Shown in pieces: positions 24,709 through 34,379 of a DNA stretch of 64,000 nt (its first letter is position 1; each line of letters opens with the position of its first letter). This DNA comes from Mucilaginibacter defluvii (GTDB lineage: Bacteria; Bacteroidota; Bacteroidia; Sphingobacteriales; Sphingobacteriaceae). The translations under genes were made by a program, and so were the position numbers. The stretch spans positions 1,205,193-1,269,192 of the forward strand of contig NZ_BAABJI010000001.1 of assembly GCF_039543225.1 (NCBI RefSeq). The letters are read 5' to 3'. The notes under the pieces were generated by a model. That model was not told the DNA's origin and made no database searches. It worked only from the letters and a program-made list of their open reading frames with translations.

Positions 24709-26661
24709 ATGACCATCAGTAAGTTTAAACTATTTGGAAACCAATATATAATTCCATTTATGCTTGTCGTGTTTTTTGCTGCACAAGCAAATGCGCAATC
24801 GCTATGGAAAGGTTTCAATAAAACCGATTTAAATATCATCGGGCACAAGGCTTATTATGTGAAGCCGAAGGTAGCCCTGCCGGGCAGACCCTGGGTATGG
24901 CGCGCCTCGTTTCCTGATTGGCATACCGGTATTGATAGTTTACTACTTTCGCGAGGTTTTCATGTGGCCTATGTAAGTGTTGATGACCAATATGGCAGTC
25001 CTTACGCTATGCAGGTATGGGATAGATTTTACAACTATTTAACCGATACCGTTCAGCTTGCCCCGAGGGCAGCCTTAGAGGCGGTTAGTCGTGGTGGTTT
25101 GTATGCTTTGGGCTGGGCTAAACGCAACCCCGATAAGGTTAGTTGCATTTATGCCGAAACGCCGGTTTATGATATTAAAAGCTGGCCGGGCGGTAAAGGC
25201 AAAAGTCTGGGCGATACAACTGCATGGAAGCAATTAAGACAGGTTTACCATTTTACGGAAGCCGAGGCATTGGCATATAACGATAACCCATTAAATAACT
25301 TGGAGGGGCTGGCATCGTTCAAGGTGCCGGTATTGAACATGATTGGGTTGGAGGATAAGCTGGTGCCGCCAGCCGAAAATAGCCTGCCGTTCGCTCAAAA
25401 ATATATTGCTGTCGGTGGGCCGGTAACAACCTACCCGGTAACCGAAGGCCCGCAACAATTAAATGGCCACCATGTGCCCGACAGGCATAACGATGAATGG
25501 GCCGATTTTATCTACTATAATTCCTACCCCGTAAAAAAAATACTGCCTTATGCCGATTATTATAAAAAGCGGAATGGCCTCAAAATTTTTTATCACTCGG
25601 CTACCATCAACAAAAAAGCAACGGTAGCTTTTTTAGGGGGATCGATCACCTTTAACCCCGGCTGGCGCGATAGGGTTTACCTGTATTTAAAAGAGCGCTT
25701 TCCGCAAACCAAGTTCAGGTTTATTATGGCGGGCATTCCATCGCTCGGCAGTTTGCCGCACGCGTTCAGGCTGCAGCGCGATCTGCTGGATAGCGGCAAG
25801 GTTGATCTGTTGTTTGTTGAAGCCGCCGTGAACGACCGCGTAAACAAAACGGATAGCATGACGCAGGTGCGGGCTTTAGAGGGTATTATTCGCCATGCCC
25901 GTAAAACCAATCCGCAAATGGATGTAGTGATTATGGAATTTGCCGATCCGGATAAAACCAATGATTACAATGCGGGTAAGCAACCCGTCGAAATAACCAA
26001 CCATGAACGGGTAGCTTCACATTACGGTCTGCCATCTATCAATATTGCTAAAGGTGTTAAGGAAAAACTGGCCAATAAAGAGTTTAACTGGAATGATGAT
26101 TTTAAAGATTTGCACCCGGCCATATTCGGGCAAGAACTTTATTTCGCCTTTATCAAGTCGCTGCTCACTGATTGCTTTGTTAATGTATCGGCGAAACCGA
26201 AAAAATATAATTCGCCCGGGCCGCTTAATGAATACGCTTTTGAGCACGGGCAATACTTTAGCATCACCAATGCCAGGCACGATGATAAATGGAAGATAGA
26301 CCCCAACTGGCAGCCTGCCGACGGTTTAGGCACTCGCCCCGGTTTTGTAAATGTACCCATGTTAGTGGCAACCACGCCGGGTGCTACACTCAACCTTTTG
26401 TTTAAAGGTAATGCCATCGGTATAGCCATAGTTTCGGGTGGCGATGCGGGTATCATTACCTACTCCATTGATGGTGCGCCGGTTAAGCAGGCCGACCTGT
26501 ATACGGAATGGAGCGGCTTTTTGCACCTGCCCTGGTATGTGTTGCTGGGTAGCGGTTTAAAAAATGGCGACCATACCCTGCAAATAAAAGTAAGTGCCGA
26601 CAAAAATGCCAAAAGCAAAGGCAACGCCTGCCGGATAGTTAATTTTCTGACCAATAAATAA
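24709..26661 (+). CDS. Secreted two-domain esterase: alpha/beta hydrolase fused to SGNH/GDSL hydrolase
   Basis: This 650-residue protein begins with a signal peptide (about 1-29, ending AQANA). The first catalytic domain (about 40-270) is an alpha/beta hydrolase with WVWRASFPDWHTGID and an apparent nucleophile Ser127 in EAVSRGG, and a late HHVPDRH. The second domain (about 285-490) is SGNH/GDSL-like: FLGGSITF with Ser312, VEAAVNDR, and DLHP with Asp467/His469. A C-terminal beta-sandwich (about 510-650) follows. It probably removes O-acyl groups, most likely acetyl, from glycans before GH95 acts; substrate is inference. It is the first gene of a three-gene operon with GH95 11 bp downstream. 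Confidence 0.82.
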   Translation: MTISKFKLFGNQYIIPFMLVVFFAAQANAQSLWKGFNKTDLNIIGHKAYYVKPKVALPGRPWVWRASFPDWHTGIDSLLLSRGFHVAYVSVDDQYGSPYAMQVWDRFYNYLTDTVQLAPRAALEAVSRGGLYALGWAKRNPDKVSCIYAETPVYDIKSWPGGKGKSLGDTTAWKQLRQVYHFTEAEALAYNDNPLNNLEGLASFKVPVLNMIGLEDKLVPPAENSLPFAQKYIAVGGPVTTYPVTEGPQQLNGHHVPDRHNDEWADFIYYNSYPVKKILPYADYYKKRNGLKIFYHSATINKKATVAFLGGSITFNPGWRDRVYLYLKERFPQTKFRFIMAGIPSLGSLPHAFRLQRDLLDSGKVDLLFVEAAVNDRVNKTDSMTQVRALEGIIRHARKTNPQMDVVIMEFADPDKTNDYNAGKQPVEITNHERVASHYGLPSINIAKGVKEKLANKEFNWNDDFKDLHPAIFGQELYFAFIKSLLTDCFVNVSAKPKKYNSPGPLNEYAFEHGQYFSITNARHDDKWKIDPNWQPADGLGTRPGFVNVPMLVATTPGATLNLLFKGNAIGIAIVSGGDAGIITYSIDGAPVKQADLYTEWSGFLHLPWYVLLGSGLKNGDHTLQIKVSADKNAKSKGNACRIVNFLTNK

Positions 26662-26672
26662 CCCCATTATAC

Positions 26673-29009
26673 ATGAGATTTTACACAAGGTATCTGCAGT
26701 TTTTTGCCTTATTGATTTTTGTAAGTACATCGGCCGTTAACGCGCAATCGTTAAAGCTATGGTATGATAAGCCTGCCCGTGTTTGGGAAGAAACCTTGCC
26801 ACTGGGCAACGGTCGCCTGGGCATGATGCCGGATGGCGGTGTGAGTAATGAGAAGATCGTGCTGAATGACATCACACTATGGTCGGGCGCACCGCAGGAT
26901 GCCAATAATTATGAGGCCTACAAATACCTGCCGCAGATACGCCGACTGCTTGATGAAGGCAAAAACGAAGAAGCGCAGGATCTGATCGACAAAAATTTTG
27001 TGTGCAAAGCCCCCGGTTCGGGCGATGTGCCATTTGGTTGTTACCAGGTTTTTGGGGATTTGAACATCAAATTTAATTATGGCGACGGTAAGTACCCTCA
27101 ATACAGCAATTACAGGCGCGAATTGTCTTTAAAAAATGCCGTAGCAATGGCCAGCTATACCGTAAACGGTGTAACCTACCGGCGCGAATATTTTACAAGC
27201 TTTGGTGATGATGTAAGCGTTATCCACCTTACGGCAGATAAAAAGGGAATGCTGAATTTAAGCATATCCTTAAGCAGGCCCGAACGCGCCGAAGTAAGCA
27301 TAGCCGGCAATACCCTGCAAATGGCAGGTGGCCTTAAAAGCGGTACCGATAAACCTGGTATGCAATTTTTGGCGAACGTTAAAGCGGTGTTAAAAGGTGG
27401 TTCGCAAAGTACTGCGAACAATACGCTCGAAATAAAGAGTGCTGATGAGGTTACTCTTTTTATAACTATGGGAACGGATTATAAGGATGGGGCATATAAA
27501 CAAAAGCTTGTCAGCTTGCTTAACGTGGCGATTAAAAAGCCTTACCATCAGCAAAAGCAAGAGCATATAGCCAGGTTTCAAAAGCTATTTGGCAGGTTGA
27601 GTTTGTCATTAGGGCAAAGCAAAGCAGCTGATGCTTTACCCACTAACCAGCGGTTGATCGCCTTTCATAAAGATCCATCGGTAGATAAGGGGTTGCCTGC
27701 TTTGTTTTTTCAATTCGGGCGGTATTTATCTATTAGCAGCACCAGGGTAGGGCTGTTGCCGCCAAACCTGCAAGGTTTGTGGGCTAACCAGGTACAAACT
27801 CCATGGAATGGCGATTACCACCTGGATGTAAACGTACAAATGAACCATTGGCCGGTTGAGGTAGCTAATCTATCCGAACTTAACCTGCCACTTGCTGATT
27901 TAGTGCAAGGCATGATAGAACCGGGTAAACGCACGGCCAAAGCCTATTACAATGCCGATGGCTGGGTAGCCCATGTTATCACTAACATTTGGGGCTTTAC
28001 CGAGCCGGGAGAGAGTGCCTCATGGGGGATAACCAAGGCCGGTTCGGGCTGGTTGTGTAATAACCTGTGGGATCATTATGCGTTTAGCAATGATAAGGCT
28101 TACCTCAAAAAGATCTATCCTATACTAAAAGGCTCGGCACAGTTTTACAGCAGCATCCTCACTAAAGATAAAAAAACAGGCTGGCTGGTAACTTCACCAT
28201 CATCATCGCCCGAAAATAGTTTTTACCTGCCTAACGGCAAACATGCCAGTATTTGCATCGGCGCTACTATTGATAATCAGATCATCCGGGAGTTGTTTAA
28301 TAATGTGATCATCGCCTCAAAAACATTGGGTATTGACGCAGCTTTCAGCACCCAATTAAAGGATAAACTAAAAAGCCTGCCACCGGCAGTTAACATCGCC
28401 AAAGATGGGCGGGTAATGGAGTGGCTGGAAGATTATAAGGAAACCGACCCGCAGCATCGCCATATTTCTCATTTATACGGACTATACCCTGCTCAACTGA
28501 TTACGGCGGACGGTACACCTGAATGGGCTGAAGCGGCTAAAAAAACACTTGAACTTAGGGGAGATGACGGCCCGAGCTGGACGATTGCCTACAAGCTGCT
28601 GTTCTGGGCGCGCCTGCATGATGGCACCAGGGCATACAAACTGTTCACCGAAATTATGAAACCTACCGAGCGAACTGATATTAATTATGGTGCAGGCGGC
28701 GGTATCTATCCCAACTTATTATCAGCAGGCCCGCCTTTCCAGATTGATGGCAACTTTGGCACCACGGCAGGCATAGCCGAAATGCTCATCCAAAGTCATG
28801 AAGGGTATATTAACCTGCTGCCCGCCATACCTGATAGCTGGAAAGCCGAGGGGACAGCCAAAGGCTTTAGGGCGAGAGGTAACTTTACGGTTGATTTTAG
28901 CTGGAAAAACGGTAAGGTTATTAGTTATAAAGTAACATCTTCAACACCAAAAATAGTAAAGCTAAAAGTAAACGGTAAATTCATCACCATTAAAGCCGTA
29001 AAAGCCTGA
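26673..29009 (+). CDS. Secreted alpha-L-fucosidase, glycoside hydrolase family 95
   Basis: This 778-residue protein has a signal peptide (FALLIFVSTSAVNAQ) and the typical GH95 N-terminal beta-domain starting LKLWYDKPARVWEETLPLGN. The (alpha/alpha)6 barrel shows LLPPNLQGLWAN, DYHLDVNVQMNHWPVE, and the C-terminal GPPFQIDGNFGTTAGI motif. GH95 enzymes invert and usually cleave Fuc-alpha-1,2-Gal linkages, as in xyloglucan side chains and blood-group/milk-type structures; some act on alpha-L-galactosides. It is 2 bp from the next alpha-galactosidase gene, so the two are probably made together. Confidence 0.93.
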   Translation: MRFYTRYLQFFALLIFVSTSAVNAQSLKLWYDKPARVWEETLPLGNGRLGMMPDGGVSNEKIVLNDITLWSGAPQDANNYEAYKYLPQIRRLLDEGKNEEAQDLIDKNFVCKAPGSGDVPFGCYQVFGDLNIKFNYGDGKYPQYSNYRRELSLKNAVAMASYTVNGVTYRREYFTSFGDDVSVIHLTADKKGMLNLSISLSRPERAEVSIAGNTLQMAGGLKSGTDKPGMQFLANVKAVLKGGSQSTANNTLEIKSADEVTLFITMGTDYKDGAYKQKLVSLLNVAIKKPYHQQKQEHIARFQKLFGRLSLSLGQSKAADALPTNQRLIAFHKDPSVDKGLPALFFQFGRYLSISSTRVGLLPPNLQGLWANQVQTPWNGDYHLDVNVQMNHWPVEVANLSELNLPLADLVQGMIEPGKRTAKAYYNADGWVAHVITNIWGFTEPGESASWGITKAGSGWLCNNLWDHYAFSNDKAYLKKIYPILKGSAQFYSSILTKDKKTGWLVTSPSSSPENSFYLPNGKHASICIGATIDNQIIRELFNNVIIASKTLGIDAAFSTQLKDKLKSLPPAVNIAKDGRVMEWLEDYKETDPQHRHISHLYGLYPAQLITADGTPEWAEAAKKTLELRGDDGPSWTIAYKLLFWARLHDGTRAYKLFTEIMKPTERTDINYGAGGGIYPNLLSAGPPFQIDGNFGTTAGIAEMLIQSHEGYINLLPAIPDSWKAEGTAKGFRARGNFTVDFSWKNGKVISYKVTSSTPKIVKLKVNGKFITIKAVKA

Positions 29010-29011
29010 AC

Positions 29012-31054
29012 ATGTTTATCAGTATAAAAAAAAGCGGACTGTGCATAGCATTGCTATGCCTGTGCGCCACCCTGTCAACCGCTGCCATTGGGCAGTCAAA
29101 AACCATCCGTATATCGTATGGAATAAACCGATACATCGCATACAACCTGAGTACCGGGCAGTACGATGTTCACCAAAATGGAACCCAGGTTTTTAACCGT
29201 ATTTCAGCATCGGTGATTGTTAACGGTCAAGCCTTATCGTCAACAAAATATACAAAGCGTACTTACACCAAAGCTGTTGTTAAAACCGGCTTCGGTAAGG
29301 GTATGAGGCATATTATCAGCTTATCGGCTAACGGCTTGCCAACAATGCAGCAGGTGTTTTACACGTATAACAGCGGGAGCTTTTTTACGCAATTAATTAT
29401 AAAAGGCAAGGCCATAAACACCAATAACATGGTGCCGTTTGAGGGCGGTTTTAAGCAGATCAGCGGCGATGTGTATTCGCTTTTTATGCCTTTTGATAAC
29501 GATACTTTTATCAGCTATAACGCAAAGCCATTTAAGGGCAATGAAAAGGTAACCAGTGCCGAAGTGGGGGCGGTTTATGATAACGATACACGTGGTGGGT
29601 TGGTGGTTGGCTCGGTTGAGCATGTGGTTTGGAAGACCGGCGTAACCACCGCTGCTGCGGAAAGCAATACCATAAAAGCTACTGCTGGCTATACCGAAGA
29701 GGGCGTTACCCGCGATAAGATAGCCCACGGTATGGTAAGCGGGAGTGAGGTATGCTCGCCGCTGATATTTGTTGGTTATTTTGCTGATTACCGCGCAGGC
29801 CTCGAGGCATTTGGTAAAGCTAACCGTACAGCCGAGCCGCCTTTTGTAGCCAAATGGACAAAACCCACACCCGTAGGCTGGAATAGCTGGGGCGTGATGC
29901 AGGAAAAGTTGACCTTTGATAAAGCCATCAAGGTGGCTGATTTTTTTGCCGATAGTTTGAAAGGCTTTCGTTCAGGTAACACCGCTTACATTGATCTGGA
30001 TTCTTACTGGGATAATATGCTGGTTAATAAAAATGGCGAGCGTGATTTTTCAAACCTGAAAGAGTTTGCTGATCACTGCAAGGCCAAGGGTTTACAGCCC
30101 GGCATTTACTGGGCGCCTTTTACGGATTGGGGTTTTAAATCAGGCCCTGACAGGAAGATGGAAGGCAGCGACCATACCTGGGGCGAAGCCTGGACAAAGA
30201 TAGGCAACCAATACCATGAGCTTGACGGCGCAAGGGCCATCGATCCAACGCACCCGGGCACACAGGCGCGTATCAATTACATGATCGATCATTTTAAGTC
30301 CTGCGGTTTTACCATGATCAAGATCGACTTTTTAGGCCACGCGGCTGTAGAGTCGACAGGCTTTTATGATAAAGGCATAACCACAGGTATGCAGGCTTAC
30401 CGCAAGGGCATGGAGTATTTGATTAAACGTATCGACGGACAAATGCTGATCTATGCCGCTATATCGCCAAGTTTGGCCAGCGGTCGATATGTACATACCC
30501 GCCGCATAGCTTGCGATGCGTTTAAATCCATTAAAGACAGCCGTTATACTTTAAACAGCGTAACGTATGGCTGGTGGCAAAGTTATGTGTATGATTATGT
30601 AGATGCCGACCACATTGTGTTTTCAACCGAAAGCGAAGGAGCAAACCGCGCACGTTTGCTATCAGGCGTAATAACAGGTACATTGATTACCGGTGATGAT
30701 TACTCCGAGGATGGCCCGTGGAAAGCCCGTGCCAAGGAGTATCTGCAAAATCTGGAATTGTTAGCCATCGTAAAAAATGGAAAAGCGTTTAAACCTGTTG
30801 ACGGTAACATGGGTGAGGGCGCGTCGTCAATATTTGTTAATAAAATAGGGAGGCGTTACTACGTAGCGGTTTTTAATTATACCGATAAGGAAGCGACTGT
30901 TAAGCTTGATGCAAAACGTTTAGGCATACCGGCTAAGTGTAGCGTAACGGAGATTTTAGGTAAGCAGAAGTTAGGTTCTTATCGAGACGAAATGGGTGTA
31001 TCGTTACTTCCGGCGGACGCGATTATTTACCGGTTTGATCCTGACCCTTCTTAA
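29012..31054 (+). CDS. Secreted GH36/GH27-like alpha-galactosidase
   Basis: This 680-residue clan GH-D enzyme has a signal peptide (LCIALLCLCATLSTAAIGQ). After an N-terminal beta-domain, the TIM barrel contains PVGWNSWGVM, AYIDLDSYWDN and the nucleophile motif MIKIDFLGH with Asp439; an acid/base Asp is expected near CDAFKSIKDSRY. A C-terminal beta-domain follows about residue 600. It differs from the GH36 enzyme at 7467-9677 in its barrel motifs and probably cleaves a different alpha-galactoside linkage, or an alpha-N-acetylgalactosaminide. Subfamily is not certain. It ends the operon and is followed by a terminator. Confidence 0.82.
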   Translation: MFISIKKSGLCIALLCLCATLSTAAIGQSKTIRISYGINRYIAYNLSTGQYDVHQNGTQVFNRISASVIVNGQALSSTKYTKRTYTKAVVKTGFGKGMRHIISLSANGLPTMQQVFYTYNSGSFFTQLIIKGKAINTNNMVPFEGGFKQISGDVYSLFMPFDNDTFISYNAKPFKGNEKVTSAEVGAVYDNDTRGGLVVGSVEHVVWKTGVTTAAAESNTIKATAGYTEEGVTRDKIAHGMVSGSEVCSPLIFVGYFADYRAGLEAFGKANRTAEPPFVAKWTKPTPVGWNSWGVMQEKLTFDKAIKVADFFADSLKGFRSGNTAYIDLDSYWDNMLVNKNGERDFSNLKEFADHCKAKGLQPGIYWAPFTDWGFKSGPDRKMEGSDHTWGEAWTKIGNQYHELDGARAIDPTHPGTQARINYMIDHFKSCGFTMIKIDFLGHAAVESTGFYDKGITTGMQAYRKGMEYLIKRIDGQMLIYAAISPSLASGRYVHTRRIACDAFKSIKDSRYTLNSVTYGWWQSYVYDYVDADHIVFSTESEGANRARLLSGVITGTLITGDDYSEDGPWKARAKEYLQNLELLAIVKNGKAFKPVDGNMGEGASSIFVNKIGRRYYVAVFNYTDKEATVKLDAKRLGIPAKCSVTEILGKQKLGSYRDEMGVSLLPADAIIYRFDPDPS

Positions 31055-31101
31055 ACGGCGAAGCCCTCATGAGCACCGCTAAAAATAATAGTAGCGAATA
31101 A

Positions 31102-31126
31102 TCCTCCCCGAGGGGGAGGACTTTTT
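31102..31126 (+). terminator. Intrinsic terminator after the glycan-hydrolase operon
   Basis: A GC-rich 8-bp stem, TCCTCCCC pairing with GGGGAGGA around a 3-base GAG loop (31102-31120), is followed by CTTTTT. It sits just after the GH36-like gene and before the convergent proC gene. Confidence 0.8.
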
Positions 31127-31139
31127 AAGGTATTTCTTA

Positions 31140-31955
31140 TTAATCTTCGTGGTATAGTTCACCGGCTTTTTCGGCTGAGAACTTGATGCCTTTTATCATG
31201 GCGGAGCTGAAGCCGTGGTGTTCCATCTCGTTCAGGCCGGCAATGGTACAGCCTTTGGGTGAGGTTACTTTGTCTATTTCCTGCTCGGGGTGTGATGACA
31301 ACTGCAACAGCAGATCTGCAGCGCCTTTAGCGGTTTGTGCCGCCATGCGTAAGGCATCCTGCGCGTGAAAACCAATCTCGGTACCACCTTGCGATGCCGC
31401 GCGTATCGATCTTAAAAAAAACGCGATACCGCAGGCACAAAGCGCCGTGGCCGACGTCATCAGTTCTTCGTTTATCTGTATGGTAACGCCAACGGTATTG
31501 AACAGCGAGCGTACCAGGTTTACGTTTTTGGGCGAACCGTTATCGGTAGCAATACACGTCATGGATTGACCAATGGCGATAGCGGTATTGGGCATGGCCC
31601 TAACCACCTGAATGTTCATCTCCAGGTATCGGCGGATATCATCACAGCTAACACCCGATATCACTGAAACCAATAGCTGTTTCTCTGATTTAATGGCCGG
31701 TTTTATCTCGTCAAGCAGTTTATTTAACTGTTGCGGTAGCACAGCCAGCACCACGATATCCGCTTTTTTTACTGCCTTTAAATTGGCCGATGTTGTTTGA
31801 TAGCCTTGCTCTTCATATTCTGCCAGCGCCTCAATGTTGCGGCGGGTGAGTATCACCTGCGATGGCTGGCATATATTGGCGGTAACCAATCCCTTTGCTA
31901 ATGATAGCCCGATGTTACCGCTGCCTAAAATGGCAATTTGTTGATTCGCATTCAT
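31140..31955 (-). CDS. proC: Pyrroline-5-carboxylate reductase
   Basis: A 271-residue NAD(P)H-dependent enzyme catalysing the last step of proline synthesis. The Rossmann motif AILGSGNIGLSLAKGL lies at residues 8-23, VSVISGV and VRAMPNTAIAIGQ in the middle, and the C-terminal dimerisation region contains AAQTAKGAADLL and the signature VTSPKGCTIAGLNEME. It is the last gene of the minus-strand arg cluster and lies 2 bp after argB, so proline and arginine synthesis are likely co-regulated. Glutamate is the common precursor. Confidence 0.94.
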   Translation of the reverse strand: MNANQQIAILGSGNIGLSLAKGLVTANICQPSQVILTRRNIEALAEYEEQGYQTTSANLKAVKKADIVVLAVLPQQLNKLLDEIKPAIKSEKQLLVSVISGVSCDDIRRYLEMNIQVVRAMPNTAIAIGQSMTCIATDNGSPKNVNLVRSLFNTVGVTIQINEELMTSATALCACGIAFFLRSIRAASQGGTEIGFHAQDALRMAAQTAKGAADLLLQLSSHPEQEIDKVTSPKGCTIAGLNEMEHHGFSSAMIKGIKFSAEKAGELYHED

Positions 31956-31957
31956 AA

Positions 31958-32749
31958 TTAATTACTTAACCTTGTCCCAAATGGTTGTTTCTCCTGCAAA
32001 CGACCTAAATCGTCTGACTTTCCTATAATCACTGATCGCACACCGCAGGCAATGGCCGAAAAAGCATTGTCGAGCTTTGGCAGCATACCGCTGTGTATAA
32101 TTTGTTGTTCCTTTAATTCCTGATATCTCGCCGGGTTAATATCCCGGATGATAGAATCTTCATCATTAATATCGTGCAATACACCCGCTTTTTCAAAGCA
32201 ATAGATCAGCGTGGTTTCATACAGCCTGGCTAATGATACTGCAAGCGCCGAAGCAACAGTATCTGCATTGGTGTTTAGCAATTGACCCTCGCCATCATGT
32301 GTTATCGCGCAAAACACCGGTGTAAAACCTGCATCCATCAAGCGGCTGATGTTTTCCGGGTTGATAGAGGCAGGATCAATATCACCTACAAAGCCGTAAT
32401 CGATTGTTTTTACCGGCCTTTTTTTTGTGCGGATAAAGTTACCGTCGGCACCGGTAAGTCCTATCGCGTTGGTGCCAAAGCGTTGCAGTTGCGCCACAAT
32501 GTTTTTGTTAATCAATCCCCCGTAAACCATCGTCACTACACGTAAAGTTTCAATATCGGTTATCCGGCGCCCGTCAACCAGCTTAGCCTCAATGCCAAGC
32601 GATTCTGATAATTGCGTAGCTACTTTCCCACCACCATGTACTAATATTTTATCGCCCTCAAGCGCGGTAAAGTCTTTTAAAAAGTGGTAAAGATTCTCGG
32701 AGTTATCAATAACGTTACCACCGATCTTTATAATATGTAGTGATCTCAA
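31958..32749 (-). CDS. argB: N-acylglutamate kinase (acetyl- or succinylglutamate)
   Basis: This 263-residue amino-acid kinase phosphorylates an N-acylated glutamate. Lys8 and GG10-11 (KIGGNVID) form the nucleotide-binding start, LVHGGGKVATQL and LTGADGNFIRT the substrate region, and LNTNADTVASALA the later conserved part. The best start is TTG at 32749; no in-frame ATG gives a complete N-terminus. Because ArgF' in the same cluster has a residue predicting succinylated substrates, this kinase may act on N-succinylglutamate. It is coupled to proC and separated from argF' by an inserted antiporter gene. Confidence 0.92.
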   Translation of the reverse strand: MRSLHIIKIGGNVIDNSENLYHFLKDFTALEGDKILVHGGGKVATQLSESLGIEAKLVDGRRITDIETLRVVTMVYGGLINKNIVAQLQRFGTNAIGLTGADGNFIRTKKRPVKTIDYGFVGDIDPASINPENISRLMDAGFTPVFCAITHDGEGQLLNTNADTVASALAVSLARLYETTLIYCFEKAGVLHDINDEDSIIRDINPARYQELKEQQIIHSGMLPKLDNAFSAIACGVRSVIIGKSDDLGRLQEKQPFGTRLSN

Positions 32750-33122
32750 TGTTTTTCAAAGCTGTAATACGGGGAGATTAACTATTAAAGATCATCCGTA
32801 TCAATATAAAAAATTACCTGCAAAAATAGCATTTTAAGCGGATTTTTTGGCGAATGCAGATGGAATAGCGAATAAATGACTGAAATTGGATATTAGTTCC
32901 ATTTATAACGTGCAGCATTGCGATAATGACTATAAATAATGTATAAGTAATCGTAAATCGGTATTAATTGTAAATTTTATGTTAAATACTCATAAAATCG
33001 CCCTATAATATAATTTAGGTAATATTTACAGCTTTTTATGTAAGAGCTTTTTGTTGTACGGTTGGTTTGCTAAACTTTTTGTAAATGTAGATGTTAGCAA
33101 ATAAACACTCCCGGCAACGTTA
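32750..33122. other. AT-rich divergent intergenic region
   Basis: This gap of 373 bp between argB (minus) and the antiporter (plus) is strongly AT-rich. No open frame of note and no strong terminator are seen. A TTTG at 33066-33069 lies about 18 bp before a poor -7 match (TAGATGTT), a weak promoter candidate for the antiporter. Confidence 0.5.
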
Positions 33123-34367
33123 ATGGAATTATTTGTAATTATTTCTTTACTCATCGTTTTAAGCGCAATTTACTCTTATCTCAATGCGAGGTTTATAAAG
33201 CTTCCGGGCACCATCGGGGTTATTACGATAGCAATAGTGGGATCAATAGGTATTATCATCAGCAATAAACTGAATACCGATTGGGCCAAGCGGCTAACAG
33301 AGCTTGCGCATAGCATTGATTTTTCGCGGACGGTGCTAAACATCATGCTGGGATTTCTATTGTTCGCTACCGCGTTCCGTATTGATAAAACTAAATTGAA
33401 ACGGCAGATGTGGCCGGTTATAACACTAAGTACGGTTGGGGTATTACTGTCTACAGCCATTTTTGGCGGGTTAATGTATCTTGTTACAAATTTGCTCGAA
33501 CTTAACGTACCCTTGCTGTACTGCCTCATTTTCGGCGCACTTATTTCGCCTACCGATCCGGTTGCGGTGTCAGCTATTATCAAGGAGTCCAAACTCCCGC
33601 AAAAACTCGAAACTATTGTATCGGGCGAATCGCTGTTTAATGATGGGATAGGACTGGTTTTGTTTATAACGCTGCTTGAAATAGCAGAGGCCGGCGTTAA
33701 CAGTACCGATTTTCATAAGGCTTTTATTCTATTTGCACAAGAGGTTTTTGGCGGTATAGCCTTGGGGGCGCTTACCGGTTACATAGCGCACCGGCTGATG
33801 CGGTCGATCACCGATTTCCAGACCATTGTTCTTGTCTCATTCGCACTGGTAATGGGTAATTCTGTAGTGGCGTCCTTCTGGCATCTGTCAATCCCGTTAG
33901 CGGTTGTAACAGCCGGGTTATTTGCTGGTAGCGAATCCATCAATATTGACAGAAATGAACGCTCGCACCAGGAGCTTGTAAGTTTTTGGGAACTGGTTGA
34001 CGAGATGCTCAACACCATCTTATTCGTGATGATCGGGCTGCAAATGATTAATATACCGGCAATAAATAATTATTGGTTAATTGGTAGCATATCTGTTATT
34101 GTATTACTGATTGCCCGCTGGCTGAGCATTATGTTGCCAATTACTTTTTTAAGGCGTTCGTTGGATGTAAATTATGGTAGCATCAATATACTTACCTGGG
34201 CCGGGGTGAGGGGCGGCATATCCATAGCGCTTGCATTAACGCTACCTGGTTCGGCACATAAAGGCCTTATACTTTCTGCTACTTATTTTGTGGTGATATT
34301 TTCAATAGTGGTGCAGGGCTTAACTTTGAATAAGGTTATAAATGCCTGGTACGGCGATAAAAAGTAA
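33123..34367 (+). CDS. Na+/H+ (or K+/H+) antiporter, CPA1/NhaP family
   Basis: This 414-residue inner-membrane protein has about 11-12 hydrophobic segments. The CPA1 exchanger signatures FGALISPTDPVAVSAI (near 139-153) and GESLFNDGIGLVLF with the conserved Asn-Asp (near 168-180) are clear, as is the late WAGVRGGISIALALTLP. It exchanges Na+ for H+ to control pH and salt. The gene is on the opposite strand inside the arg cluster and separates argF' from argB, so it is an insertion in the cluster rather than part of the pathway. Confidence 0.93.
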   Translation: MELFVIISLLIVLSAIYSYLNARFIKLPGTIGVITIAIVGSIGIIISNKLNTDWAKRLTELAHSIDFSRTVLNIMLGFLLFATAFRIDKTKLKRQMWPVITLSTVGVLLSTAIFGGLMYLVTNLLELNVPLLYCLIFGALISPTDPVAVSAIIKESKLPQKLETIVSGESLFNDGIGLVLFITLLEIAEAGVNSTDFHKAFILFAQEVFGGIALGALTGYIAHRLMRSITDFQTIVLVSFALVMGNSVVASFWHLSIPLAVVTAGLFAGSESINIDRNERSHQELVSFWELVDEMLNTILFVMIGLQMINIPAINNYWLIGSISVIVLLIARWLSIMLPITFLRRSLDVNYGSINILTWAGVRGGISIALALTLPGSAHKGLILSATYFVVIFSIVVQGLTLNKVINAWYGDKK

Positions 34368-34379
34368 GTCATATTTTTA

